NCBI GenBank assembly: GCA_038503035.1
Contig: JAVSML010025531.1
Span: 981,031 to 1,045,030, forward strand
Length of the DNA: 64,000 nt
Direction of reading: 5' to 3'
Source: Crocodylus rhombifer
Lineage: Eukaryota; Chordata; Crocodylia; Crocodylidae
Below are positions 11,286-22,075 of the stretch, piece by piece (positions within the stretch are counted from its first letter, which is position 1; the number at the start of each line of letters is the position of its first letter). Below the pieces are notes generated by a model, which saw nothing but the letters and a program-made list of their open reading frames with translations, searched no databases and was not told the origin of the DNA. Both the position numbers and the translations under genes were made by a program.

Positions 11286-12436
11286 AGGTACCCAAGTGTT
11301 GACGGAGGGTGGATCAGGGTATGCTGACCACGATAGAGGGGGATGGAAGGTAGGGCATAGATATGGGGAAGGGAAGTCTTACTTGCCCAGGTCATTCCTC
11401 AGTGTCATCACCATCAGCTCTGTTGCCATTCTTGTGGCTGGACTTCTTAGAACTAGATCCCAGTGCTCTGTTTGCTTCCTCCCTCTTCTCCCCATCCTAA
11501 TACATTTATATTGGGAGGGGAGTGGGGCACTATTCTGCTTGCCCCACTTTCTCTCTCCCACCAAGATATGTTGCTTAGCTCAGCCCTGCCTGGCTGCTGT
11601 GGCACAGCAGTGGAAGTGCAGTACCTTGGGTGGGTGCCCCATTTGCCCTAACATAGTTATGCTATTGGTGACTGGTATGTGAATACAGTGAGGCAAAAGA
11701 CCCTTTCAAAACAGTTAAATATCAACAGTAAGAACAAAGTATAAAAGAGGAAGGTTTTTTAACTAAATTAACAGTCTGTTCATATCTCGGCCACTTCCCC
11801 CTATTCTGCAAAAATCACTTTTACTTACACCAGAATTCTTTATTTCCCTGTGTCCCTTGAACCTGGTCATATTGATTCATGTGCTGCTCATGGGGGGGAG
11901 GACTGGAGTGAACTTTAAATCACTTGATTTTTCTCTGCTTTGTCTTTTTAAGTGTTGGCAAATGGGTGGCTAGCACAAAATGTTTTTTCTGCGGTCTTGC
12001 CTATAAGCTGGTGAGCATGTTCTGGAGTTATCCCTGCTAATCAAATAGCTAATCATGTAACAACTGGGTTCTCAATATAAAATGCCTTGAGGCAGGAGAT
12101 TTGAGTGTAGCAATGGGGAACTAATTGGGAGCAGCATTTGAATTACACTCAGACTCTTGAGGGCACTCTACAGGGGTGGCAGCCAGAAGCTGGAAGGCTG
12201 GGGGCTCTCATCTCTTATGAGGGAAGCTCACCCTCCCAAGGCTCCCTCCCACCATATTTCTAATCCAGGTTGGGAGGGCCTTCGAAATACCATCATGAAC
12301 CATTTCTTCATTATTGATGTGCAAAGTTGGAGCGGGTGGGAGGGGAGTGCTCAAGATTGAGTCTCTAGTAAAAGTATTGCAGAGGTAATTTAGATGCAAC
12401 AGACATTGAAGCATTACCTGACCAGAGGACCAGAGG
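11286..12436. other. Non-coding stretch after CR1-A
   Basis: Holds the second copy of the 41-bp repeat; otherwise short unsupported open frames and no recognisable element. Confidence 0.35.
11643..11683 (+). repeat. 41-bp direct repeat, copy 2
   Basis: Exact copy of 7782-7822, 3.86 kb downstream and in the same orientation, with CR1-A between the two copies. It does not abut the CR1 ends, so it is not its target duplication. It may be the end of a transposon family present twice. Confidence 0.9.
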
Positions 12437-13740
12437 ATGTCCCACAATGAGGCTTATGCTTTCAGAGACACTGTCCTGGGCCAAAGGAAATTTGTCCCAA
12501 TGGGGACCCTGTACTCTGGGCAAATGAAGCTGTCCTGGACAGGGACATCTTGATAAAGGGAAAGAATGTAATAACCTCAGCCAGAGGGGATTGAAATAAA
12601 AGAGGGATGGTTAAGAAGAACCCATGAAAATCTCAGCCTCTGGATTGGCTGGGAGAGTTTCTTTATAAGCACGGAGTTTTTCTCACCCAGCAAGAGAAGA
12701 GAGGGAGAGAGAGAGAGGGATGTGCACTCTGGGGAGAGGAGTGTGCAGGCATGGCTGCAGTGACTCATCCTCTCTCTAGAGCCCGAAGGAGCTGTATTGA
12801 GCTGCCAATGAGTCAGAGGTGTATTCACTCCTTTGGAAGGAGCAGGCTGATCTCCCTCAGGCAGCTGCCTGAGGAGTACAAGAGCTTTTTATGGGGAAGC
12901 AAGCCCCACAGTTAGTGTGTGTGTGTGTGTGTGTGCATAATTCAAGGGAGAGGTGCACGGCTGCAGAAGCCTGACTTAGCACATCCCAGTGCTCAGGCAA
13001 GGGGAGGCAAGACTCGGGGAACTACCCCCAGTTTGATGGTGTGTGTGTGACCTAAAGGGAGGGGTGTGGGCTGTGGGAGATAAACCCAGTGTGCCCATGT
13101 GTTCACCCATGGGAGAAGTGTATCTCCTTTAGCCTGCAGCCTGAGCTGCGCAGCCCACTGTGGAGGAGCCGCGGCCTGGGGCAGCGTACATTGTGTGTTG
13201 CAGGAACCCAGATGTGGGAGCAGCTGCCAGCAGTGCAGTGATGCCTGGGCCAATGTGGGAGGACTACAGCCACAAAGGGCCCGCCATGGTGCCGGCAGGA
13301 GGAGCTGGGGATGGTTTGGGTTTTTTTTTTTAATACTGAGCAATTTATTTATTAGTGTTTCAATGTCTAATTGTTGTTCATGCTTCTCTGTTAACCTATA
13401 TCACACCTGAGGGGTTATCAGTTTGTGAACCCTGTAAGCACCAGGGTGACTATCCCTGTATAACCAGTGCTCATTCTGTGTAATGTATATAAAGTTTTTT
13501 GGTAGCTATTTGTAATTTGTGTCCATCTTATTCAGTATATACTTAAATTGTGTATAATTAAATATTTGTAAATAATTATATCTGTGGTTGCAAAGGGTTT
13601 GTAAGTGTAAAAGGGGCCCTTCCTGCCAGAAAGCCTCTTTTCAGCTCTTACAAGAGCCAAGTGAGGCATATGTGACTGGGCATCCCAGGATACCAACACA
13701 CAGATGTGGCATGCAAGTACCACCACATGCCAGGGTTACA
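12437..13740 (+). repeat. Possible LTR-like or unclassified repeat
   Basis: The block has a CCAAT-type ATTGG followed by TTATAAG near 12642-12668, a GC-richer middle (13120-13300) and an AT-rich 3' part. It could be a long terminal repeat running roughly from TGTCCC at 12438 to TTACA at 13739, but no target duplication, primer-binding site or internal genes confirm this. A promoter of a host transcript is an alternative. Confidence 0.2.
12914..12935. repeat. (GT)n microsatellite
   Basis: About ten GT units between AGTTA and GCATAA. Confidence 0.9.
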
Positions 13741-14416
13741 TAGATATATCCATAAAGAAAGAAAATATATGCAGTATTCCTTAAAACAGGCCCTGGGTAC
13801 CTCAAGTTGAGCTTTCAAAATTAAGTAGACAGCTTTGACAATTTTAGCTTTAGTTTGTGTGTGCTTCAGTTACTATTATGTGAAATGGGGCTAGTAATAC
13901 TGCTCTATTTTACAGGAGTTTCATGAATGCAACCTATTTACTGTTTGTAAAGTACTTAGATTCTGTGGAGAAAGCACTCTAGACATGCCAAGACATAAAA
14001 GAAAAAGATTTTTCCTTCAATTCAAGATTTTAAAAAGTGTGCAATAAATAAGGATTCAACCCACACACTGAATACGAAGGCTAAAAAGACATATTAAATA
14101 AATATTCCTTCACTGAGTGAGGCTGGTATTATATAAAGATCTTATAACAGCAAACAACCTCTGCATGTGCGGTTTTAGTGAAATATATATAAGAATGGCA
14201 TAGGCAATTCTCCTAAATTGGTGGTCCAGATTTTGTAATCCAGATCTGACGCCTTTGCGTATCTCAGGAAATGGCTGAACACTGGCTGCAAAAAGGAATC
14301 AGATAATTTCAGTGTCAAACGGGAACCGGTAATGCAGTAATAATATTGTCAGCATTACAATGGAATGTTCCTTCAGTTACAAGGAAATTTGTTAAGTTTG
14401 CAAGGACTAAAATATA
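13741..14416. other. AT-rich non-coding stretch
   Basis: No recognisable gene, RNA or repeat. Confidence 0.35.
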
Positions 14417-14418
14417 TA

Positions 14419-14752
14419 CAGGCGACCCTCACCATTCACAGGCGATAGGTTCTCAAGATCCCCGCGAATGTCGAAATCCACGAATAAGGTACTGTGTTCA
14501 TGAACACAGTCTGTGTTCATGAACACAGTGCCCCCAGCAGCTGGGGGGTGGAGGGGACACACAGCTCTGGCGGTGATGGCAGGAGTGCAGTGGTGATGGT
14601 GGAAGCCCAAAAGTGGCAGAGGGAGCCTGGCCACAGCAAGCACGGAGCTCCTGAGGAGCTCCTGTAAGTGCATGAAGTGTATTTAAAATGTGGCTTTGGC
14701 ATTCTTGAATATTTAAAACTGCAAATGCCTAACCCGCAAATAGTGGGACCGG
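14419..14752. mobile_element. Tc1/mariner (Tigger-like) MITE
   Basis: The left end TACAGGCGACCCTCACCATT and the complement of the right end, TACCGGTCCCACTATTTGCG, are imperfect inverted termini next to TA dinucleotides (14417-14418 and 14753-14754), the target duplication of this superfamily. The subterminal phrases CCCCGCGAATGTCGAAATCC and CTAACCCGCAAATAG match the sub-ends of Tigger/mariner-type MITEs of vertebrates. At about 334 bp it has no room for a transposase and is non-autonomous. Confidence 0.6.
14491..14528. repeat. Two adjacent perfect palindromes
   Basis: Bases 14491-14510 form the perfect 20-bp palindrome ACTGTGTTCATGAACACAGT. It is followed without spacing by an 18-bp palindrome with the same core (14511-14528). 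The repeated core TGTTCATGAACA is itself an inverted repeat. It lies inside the MITE. Confidence 0.9.
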
Positions 14753-14823
14753 TATATTGGTCCAGTAAAAAAGAATGCAAATGAAATAACATTGAACTAA
14801 AAATGCATACATGTTTTCAAATT

Positions 14824-15072
14824 CAAGTTGCAGGAAGGGAAGTTTAGGTTAGATATTAGGAAGAATTTTCTCACTAGGAGGGTAGTAAAACACTGGAACA
14901 GGTTACCCAGAGAGGTGGTGGAAGCTCCATCCTTGGAGATTTTTAAGATCCTGCTAGACAAAACTTTGGCTGGGATGATCTAGTTGGAGCTGGTCCTGCT
15001 TTGAGCAGGGGATTGGACTAGATGACTGCCTGAGGTTCCTTCCAACCCTCATTTTCTATGATTCTATGAAAT
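14824..15072 (+). mobile_element. CR1 LINE 3' end fragment
   Basis: The sequence from AAGTTGCAGGAAGGGAAGTT decodes in pieces as the CR1 ORF2 C-terminus (RLDIRKNFL-like, then HWNRLPREVVEAPSLEIF-like) and is followed by the 3' UTR word TTGGACTAGATGACTGCC and the tail TTTTCTATGATTCTATG. The tail differs from that of CR1-A, so this is another, probably older, subfamily. Confidence 0.85.
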
Positions 15073-15195
15073 GATGGACTAGGTGTCAGATAGGGGAATT
15101 TGTTCATGGGAGGAAAAACGCTTTTGTCAGAGAAAGATTTTAATATGAGTGCTGCCAATGCTGAGAGTTAGCTTGGTTCCGTAGTACAGTCAGAG

Positions 15196-15203
15196 CCCGC
15201 CCC
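15196..15203. promoter_or_regulatory. GC box (Sp1-type)
   Basis: CCCGCCCC lies about 175 bp upstream of the TATA box of the LTR-like unit. Confidence 0.4.
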
Positions 15204-15311
15204 CTGCTCGACCCCTAGGTCTGTCAATCAGCCATGACCTAGTTTCTGGTTCGCACATGCTCAGATCGTGTACAGCTTCTGACTGAACGCATACTCAGAA
15301 GAAAGCTGGCC

Positions 15312-15319
15312 TGACGTAA
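15312..15319 (+). promoter_or_regulatory. CRE/ATF-like site
   Basis: TGACGTAA, one base from the canonical cAMP-response element, lies about 55 bp upstream of the TATA box. Confidence 0.4.
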
Positions 15320-15353
15320 TTAGACTAGAAATTTCTCTGTGGAGAACAATTTG

Positions 15354-15358
15354 ATTGG
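15354..15358 (-). promoter_or_regulatory. Inverted CCAAT box
   Basis: ATTGG (CCAAT on the complement) lies 13 bp upstream of the TATA box. Confidence 0.4.
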
Positions 15359-15370
15359 ATGACAAATTCT

Positions 15371-15378
15371 TATAAAAG
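15371..15378 (+). promoter_or_regulatory. TATA box
   Basis: TATAAAAG in a CpG-rich setting; predicted initiation about 25-30 bp downstream, near 15400. Confidence 0.5.
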
Positions 15379-15999
15379 GCGTATAAGCCCCCCACTGTGT
15401 GGTGGGCGTTGGGCATTGAGGGTGTGGGTATTGAGAGAGTTGGTGGTGTGAGGCGTTGTAGGTGGAGGTTTGGAGAGTGTTGACATTCGCTGTGAGGGGA
15501 AGGGAGCAGCTTGACTCCTACACAGAGCCTGCTATTAGCAGGGACTGTGACAGGGGGAGAGACTTCCCAGTCCCTCTCCAGGAGTTCTACTCCTTGTATT
15601 GGTTTTCTGATTTCGATTCCTCTATTGACTTTTTGGCTACCTGACTTCTATCCCCGGCGTTCACCTTGACCACGATTTGGATTCTCTTCACTGACACCAA
15701 CCGCCACGGCTTCTCTACGATCAACTCGGTCTGAAAGCAGCATCGCGTCTCATCAGTTGGGATTGGCGTCATGACGATATTCAGCGGTTCCATGAGTTAC
15801 AGTTGTTTGTTTGTGTTCCATCTCATGAGCTGTTGACCAGCCCTAGGACTAGCTAACAGGCAGCCGCCCCTATCCCTCGCGGGGTAGATAGCAAGGGCTT
15901 GTTAGTGAACCCTGGGGGCCAACAGACCCCTTTGTTGTGTATGTTTGTTTAGACTGTAACCGAAGAAGCATCATCACCTACGCCTCACCAGCGTAAGTC

Positions 16000-16005
16000 A
16001 ATAAA
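16000..16005 (+). promoter_or_regulatory. Polyadenylation signal
   Basis: AATAAA is followed within 20 bases by a TTGTTCT-type T/G-rich stretch, as expected at the R/U5 boundary of an LTR. Confidence 0.4.
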
Positions 16006-16133
16006 CCACCTCGTTGTTCTATAACCAAACGATTCTCATGTCTCAGATCTCCTCGCCAGAAAACCCGCCTGTTTCGTTCAATCTGCCACCCGGCCAACCG
16101 TGACACTGGGGCTTGGTTCAGCCCCCCGGGACA

Positions 16134-18431
16134 ACTTTGTTATAAAATTCTTATTGTTGTAACAAATATCATTGGAAGTATTTAAAATATCAGGGGACCT
16201 AGAAGGTTTGCATGAGACAGTTTTCTCATAGAACCTTATAATGAAGTTACAGTGGATGAGGCTGTGAAGGAAAAGTCATTTTGTAGCATCTTGTAAAAAG
16301 TAACTAGGACTAAAATTATCATAGATAGTGTATTCAGAAAACAATAATGAAAAGACAAAATGGAAATACATGTTCTAAATGTATTAATCAAAGACAATAG
16401 TTACAGGATGATTTTATGCCAGTCAATCAAACTTCAGGCAAAGGAAGAGAGTGCCATTAAGTTTAGACTGAAATTAAGGAATGAAATTATATAGTAACTC
16501 AGACAACTATTTCTGGATTTTTGTAAGTAGAAGCCAGTCCATAATTTTCCCCTGCGGAATAAAGATGAGAATTTCAAAGGATCCCTCCTGGTTAAATGCA
16601 TTTTACATAAATACATAATGCAAAAGTATAAGCTTCAGGGAGAAATATTCTGGTGAGATACAAAGTCAAAATTATGTGACATTTAAAGTATAGCTCAGAA
16701 TGTGCATACAAGGAACACAGTGCATTTATTTCTTGGACTGAAATCAGCAACAAATTGCTTTCATGGCTGTTGCTCCATGGAAGGGCCTTGAGGCTCCTGG
16801 GCTCCATAAAGCCAATTGCAACAGCAGGAATTCCCCTGGCACAGAAGATGAACTGGTTGACTCTATAAAATGCTGATCTCAGGGACTTGATTTTGCACCA
16901 GACCTGGATCCAGTCACGATTGTGCCATCGAGCCTGCATGCTTTTTGTGTTCTCAACACAAACAGGCTTATTCCTCCTACTTTCCAGCCTGTTTATGATC
17001 CTTTGCTCTGATCAAATGTTGATTAAGTCCTTCAGTTCTTTCTGGGTCCAGTTGGGTTCACAGTCATTGGAGGTATCAGCCTCCTGGGTCATTAGCTCCA
17101 TACTGCTGGCCTTGGCTTTCTGAGACATGGCAAAGCACTTTGTGGTCAACAGCACAAGAGATTAGTGAAAGGGGGCTGGTAAATTTTTGGGGGCGGTACC
17201 CAAAATTGCACAAAATTGCACCACACTGAAAAAAAGGTGCGTTAAAATTTTCAGGTGCTCTACGTTAGTGCCTGGTTTGTCTACACATGCCCAAAGATGC
17301 AAATTCTCATTCTGGGGCAGGTTGCACAACTTCCCCCTTCTATGACAAGCTGTCCATCATTCTCTCCAAGGATGCAGGTGAAAACCAGGTTATAGAGACT
17401 TTCAGCACCAGGGTTGGGAGGAGGAGGAGGAGGAGATGGTGGCGGCAGCAGCCCCTCCTGAGGGTGAAACCATGAGCATGCCTCAGCTGTATGGAGACTG
17501 CTCCCTGCTGATCATGAGTGGCAGGAAGAACCATTAGTCACCATATACCTAGTGCCACTTAGCCCCTCTGTTTCATGAACTGGCAAAGATGATGAAACAG
17601 AGGAGGTGGAGGGTCAGAAAGAAACACATGCAGCTAATACATCATCAGCTGCTACCAAGACTCAAGAACATGCTGGACCTGGTAAGGCTCTTGTAATGTG
17701 CCTCTTGCCACTGCCAGGCAATGCCCAGGTTCATGCTGGTTGAGCTCAGGGGGCCTCCCAGGGAGAGGGGGAGAAATTAATTTGTTGCTGTCAACTAAAG
17801 GAGAATCATAAAGGAAACAAATTTAAAGGAGAAATTGATCAGAGGCAACAAAGTTTTCATCATATAAAGAAAAAGGCATTATGACCATAAGTGACATTTA
17901 GCATCTTCTTTTTGCATAGGATTCTTGTGACCTTTAGCTGTGAGTATCCACCACACACTTGAGAGAGACAAGAAATGTCTGTATTAATGTTTTAAACATA
18001 GTATACACCTCCATTTACCTAGTAGATATCATCTTGCCTGACTACACGGATTTAAATTAAAGGAGCTTGGAATAAGGAAACCAACAGGAAATGAAAGAAT
18101 GGCAAATATAAGGGAGTATAATAGAAAAGACCAGGATTCCTTAGAAAAACAATGGGGAAGCAATTAATTGGGGTATGCCTCTGGCCTGCCTCCAGGTAGG
18201 CTGGCAAAGTTTATAGTTTACTTCCAGACACACACCTAGGATCAAATTGTAAAGCTTAAAGATGCTGACCTACAGAAGGAAGGAGTGTGTTATCAGCAAC
18301 TGCCTAGGGGGAAATCCTGACAAACACACTTGAGGAGGAGAGAATATAGCAAGGCGGTCTGTTTATTCCAGGCCAAAGATAAACATAATCAAGCTGAGTA
18401 ATACTTAAGCTTGCAAAGTGTGAGGGGTGAA
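16134..18431. other. AT-rich non-coding stretch
   Basis: Mostly unclassified. A MITE-like fragment is suspected at 17205-17295 from the words GGTGCTCTACGTTAGTGCC and GTCTACACATGCCC. A short GGA run occurs at 17419-17438. No gene seen. Confidence 0.35.
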
Positions 18432-19450
18432 GTTCGTTGACCGACCGTCTCACAGGGGACCCCCGGTGAGAGGGGAATGTGCCATCCTCACTGTACCCAC
18501 ACCAGTCTCGCCTGCCACGACTTCGATGGTAACTTAGGGGTTCACAATATTGTGGCGCGTGCAGTTCGGAAGTGGCACTCCATCTCCACTGGGTCCAGGG
18601 GTCCTGAGGGCTCCTCCACCCCTACACCCTCGCTCGGTCCTCCAGTTAGCGGCCGCCTATCGGGGCAGGCCACTCGTCAGGACGCTAGTCCCAAAAAATG
18701 TTCGTAAAGAAAAAATACAAAGTTCAACACAAGTTCCTGACAGGGATTCACTGGAGCCGGGGTTTGTTTGGACCCTCGGCTATCCTCCTATCAGCTGCGG
18801 GGTTGGCCCCCTGCCTTACCTCAGGCTGAGATCTTCCGCCCTCTCCCAGGGCCTCCTTCCGCCCCTCAGTCTTCCCAAAAATCCCAGGCACGGTGGTTTC
18901 CCCACATGTGGTCGCCCCTGTATTACAGTACTTACGGTACCCGGCTCCTGCTGGGTGCCGTCGCTTCCCGCGGCGTTAGGCCGCTCGTGGCCTCGCCGCC
19001 AGTTGGCCGGACTTCCTTGCCACACTGGGGCTTACCCCTGCCTCAGTAGGTCCTGCCGCATCTCCAAGCAGCTCGCATCTGCTCGAGGGTGTTTCCTCCG
19101 GCACCGGCTCTCCCGCAGCCTTCCTCCGGATCCACCGCTCTCGCCTCCGGACCCGCCACTCCTGCCTCCGGATCCACCGGTCCCAGCTCCGGATCCGCCA
19201 GTCTCACCTCTGGATCCGCCTGTCTCCTCTCCGGGCCCACCGGTCCTGGCCCCGGATCCGCTGGTTTCGCCTCTGGATCCGCCTGTCTCCTCTCTGGATC
19301 CGTTGCTCTCCCTTTATCCGCCCGGATAGGACCCGACCCGAGTGCTTCCGGGTTCCTGGAAGGGGGAAACCTGGGTGCTTGGCCTTCCGCCGGGACCCGG
19401 AAGTCGGGCCTGACCCCGCCGCCACCAGCGTCGCCCTGGCCCAGCACCTT
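18432..19450. repeat. GC-rich CpG-rich repeat, copy 1
   Basis: Strong composition shift relative to both flanks. The segment CTCGCCTGCCACGACTTCGA followed by TTAGGGGTTCA corresponds to CTTGCCCGCCACGGTTTGTT followed by TTTAGGTTCA at 29133-29165. Both copies then have an A-rich island and further C/G-rich text, so they are diverged members of one family. The complement contains CTGGAATAAACAG just outside the block (18359-18371), which may hint at a minus-strand LTR with a polyadenylation signal. Class is unresolved; LTR/ERV origin is inference. Confidence 0.45.
19128..19316. repeat. 21-bp minisatellite (about nine units)
   Basis: GGATCCGCC-type heads recur at 19128, 19149, 19170, 19191, 19212, 19233, 19254, 19275 and 19296, exactly 21 bases apart. 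Because the period is a multiple of three and stop-free, the plus strand reads as a seven-residue PPDPPVS-like repeat and the minus strand as an ADPE-rich repeat. This explains the long open frames on both strands (18550-19329 plus, 19043-19549 minus). I do not regard either as a gene. Confidence 0.85.
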
Positions 19451-19914
19451 CTTCACCCCCTTACACAAAGGAAGCCTAAGATTTAGGTGAGAGGAAATTT
19501 GTGTATAGACATCTAGAGCTAAACCCACAAAAGGAGGTAGTGCTAGCAATGTTGAATGCCTAATTTAGGCCTAGCGCTCAGATAAGCATTTGAGCTATCA
19601 ATGCAATCCATAGCCTTATGGTTATAGCAGTTACGCAGCAGGTGCAGGCACAAATTCAAATGCCTTCAAGAGGAATAAGGAAATGAATCATGGTATTTAA
19701 TGTGACTGCTCTAAACATCAGGCTTTCTCCTCTGGACAAGGATGGCCCGATTCAGTGGACAAAAGGTGTGGATCCTGACAATGTGTAAGCACCTAATTGT
19801 TCAGATTTAGGCAGTTCTGCACACTCTCAGAAGCAAACGGTGGGGGTAGACAACTTGATAGAAATGTAGGTGCCAAAGGATGTTAGGTTTCTTTAGGGTT
19901 GTCAAACAAACAAG
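19451..19914. other. Non-coding stretch
   Basis: No recognisable gene or repeat apart from possible degraded repeat words such as CCTAATTTAGGCC near 19558. Confidence 0.3.
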
Positions 19915-20092
19915 CTTTAGTTAAAGTGCCCCCACTGCCATTTTGAAGTGCAGGGATGCTCATACACGAGACATGGAGCCTTCTGGAGCATGCTAATTCG
20001 CACATTCCAGCAGGCTTAATTAATCTGCACATTAGAGCAGCCACCCCGCACATCTATAGGCACCCACTGTGTCTACATGAGCACCAGTGTTC
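19915..20092 (+). repeat. MITE-like interspersed repeat fragment
   Basis: Second member of the family at 7930-8165, sharing TTTAGTTAAAGTGCCCCCAC and the following word order. It ends near GTGTCTACATGAGC. Confidence 0.4.
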
Positions 20093-20235
20093 CTGGTCTG
20101 GGGAGATCACCATGGTTCTTTCCAGTATGACAAGTTGGCCTTCCACATACCAGTCACAGTGTTGGTTGCCCACTTGCCTTTGGGCACACTGGTTGCCTTA
20201 CTCACCTGTTATGCCTTGCTGTAAAGCAATAGCCC

Positions 20236-20395
20236 TTAAGTGGCATGCATCCTGATGATGCTTCACCACACACCTTCCCCCCTTAAAATGACTTCTCAGG
20301 GGGTGTTTCCAGGCTGCCCTCCTTGCAGGCACTCCTCCAGCCTGCCACAGCCTACACTAAGTGGCGAGCACCCTGATTGTATTCCACCACACCGG
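20236..20395 (+). repeat. Imperfect direct repeat, 120 bp apart
   Basis: TAAGTGGCATGCATCCTGAT and then TTCACCACAC at 20237-20272 recur as TAAGTGGCGAGCACCCTGAT and then TTCCACCACAC at 20358-20393. It looks like an old local duplication or two ends of one element. Confidence 0.5.
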
Positions 20396-20399
20396 CTGT

Positions 20400-20958
20400 A
20401 GCAAACAAGGTAATGGCAATGAATTGTGCAGTGGGATGAATCTACAATATTTAGATTAAAAACATGTTTTTACTCCTCCAGTTTAACAAGCCTCAAGATT
20501 CTTGGGTTCTGAGGACCCATATGCTGCTTCAATATGCATATATTATTTGGCTATGAGACAAGCAATTAACTTCACTATTATACCTTACTGGCACTCCAGA
20601 ATAATTGTATATTCCCTGTCTGTAGTCAAACTAGAATTCTATGACCAGGAACAAAGTTTTTCACTGTATTTAAGTATGGAGTCTGTTTGTAGATAGAAGC
20701 AGCCCTGCCTGTGCTAGGCTCCTTGGCTCTAAAGTGATTTCTGAGAAAGATATGGTATCAGAGGTAAAACATACTATGAACATACCCTGAACAGAACAAT
20801 GGAGCAATTAACTTCCCCTCAAGAGTCTAAATTCTCTAAAAGATAAAGTATAAATGAAAGGTTGCACCACTATTCACACTGTAACCTAGGGCTACCAGCA
20901 AAAAGGAAGGCAATTAGAAATCAGCTTTCATTTCTGAGAAAAGCTGGTTGTGAAGCAC
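20400..20958. other. AT-rich non-coding stretch
   Basis: No recognisable feature. Confidence 0.35.
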
Positions 20959-20961
20959 TTA

Positions 20962-22072
20962 GGCTAGGGACAGCCATTACACATAAACCAGTTTAAGTGA
21001 TCAGAAACTGGTTTAAACCTGTAACAAAACATAAATTCAGTGCACATAAACCAGTTTCCAAATGACTGAAACTGGTTTAAGATAAACCTGGTTGAATATA
21101 GTATCAGACTTAACTGATTTGGGTCAGAACAGTTTATGCAATGTCTGTTCCAGATCCCTTCCTGGTTTAACTTAAACCAGAGTCTCCCAGCATCCCAGAT
21201 GCTCTGCAGCCCTAAGCTAGGCTAGGCTGTGCTCTCTGATCCAGAGAATAGGCTGGCTGTGCCCCTCTCCTCCATAGCCAGAGCTCTGTGGGAGACTACA
21301 GGCACAGCAGGATCTGTCTGGCCTCCCTTGCTGCTCACTGCTCAAGCAGGGATCCCCCTCTCCCTCCTTCCCATCTCCCACAGCATGGACCCCAGCCCCA
21401 TGGAAAGGTGTCAGTGTCTCCAAGTTCACTGGGACAGGACAAAAGCTGACAGAACAGTGTCCCCTTAGGGCTTTTAGGAGCTAATCAACAATTCAGCTAC
21501 TAATGTCCCCTGTTGGAAAAACGCTGTTTAAGAAGAGCTTCAACTAATGAGAGAGGCTTTTGTTTTGTTGACGGGCTGTTAAACACTGGTTTTATCAGCC
21601 CCCCTGCACTGGTTTGCAGGCCTTTCAGGTTTGTAGACAGAGAGAGGGAGATCAAAAAGCTCAGTATCATCAACAGATACATTCACTGCACCCTCTCCTT
21701 TGCCTCAGAGTGCTAGCCCAGGGCTGGGGTCTGGCAAAACTTCTGCCTCTTGAGCAGTGTGGGGTGGGGGGTGGAGACAGACAGGAAACCTGGGACGGTG
21801 CAAGCAGGGTAGGGGTTTAAACCCCTCCTTAATCAGAGTGTCCTGAGGGACCTGGCTACACCCCCCTCAGCTCAGCAATGTGGAAGGGAAGGGATGGCTG
21901 CTCTAGCACACCCTGGCTTCTAGCCTGAGCCACTGCAGGCATGTGCCTGCATTTCTGGAATGAAAAGGGAATATCTATCCGCCTTCAAATCAGTTCAAGC
22001 TTTGCAAGTTAGACTAACCTGCAAAGGATGAATCAATTCAGGCTCAGGCTGTTTGCATGTCTGCCCCTAGCC
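20962..22072 (+). mobile_element. Harbinger-like non-autonomous DNA transposon (copy A)
   Basis: Left end GGCTAGGGACAGCCATTACA and complement of the right end GGCTAGGGGCAGACATGCAA are inverted termini. They are flanked by identical TTA triplets (20959-20961 and 22073-22075), the three-base target duplication typical of PIF/Harbinger. Subterminal AAACTGGTTTAAACC-like words recur. The 1.1-kb interior has no transposase. The ends match the copies at 45.6, 50.2 and 50.9 kb. Confidence 0.7.
21811..21826. repeat. Perfect 16-bp palindrome
   Basis: AGGGGTTTAAACCCCT is perfectly self-complementary and lies inside Harbinger-like copy A. Confidence 0.9.
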
Positions 22073-22075
22073 TTA

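Larger units (their letters stand above)
15180..16133 (+). mobile_element. LTR-like unit, probable solo LTR of an endogenous retrovirus or related element
   Basis: A CpG-rich block with, in order, a GC box, a CRE-like site, an inverted CCAAT box, a TATA box at 15371 and a polyadenylation signal at 16000. This order fits the U3-R-U5 plan of an LTR with transcription start near 15400. The right end CCCCCCGGGACA resembles the right end of the GC-rich element at 28944-30180. The left end is approximate and no target duplication or gag-pol-env remnants were found. The alternative is a host CpG-rich promoter with a short first exon. Confidence 0.45.

Noticed and set aside
7782..11683. 41-bp repeats as the target-site duplication of CR1-A
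   Set aside because: They are about 400 bp away from both CR1 ends, and CR1 rarely makes such duplications.
16105..16133. Primer-binding site after an LTR ending at 16105
   Set aside because: TGGGGCTTGGTTCAGCCCC does not match any tRNA 3' complement I know closely enough.
18359..18374. Minus-strand polyadenylation signal as proof of an LTR
   Set aside because: A single AATAAA word is too common in AT-rich DNA; no matching LTR end was found.
18550..19329. 259-codon plus-strand open frame and 168-codon minus-strand frame at 19043-19549
   Set aside because: Both cross the same 21-bp minisatellite and CpG-rich repeat; low stop frequency explains them, and no domain or splice context supports a gene.
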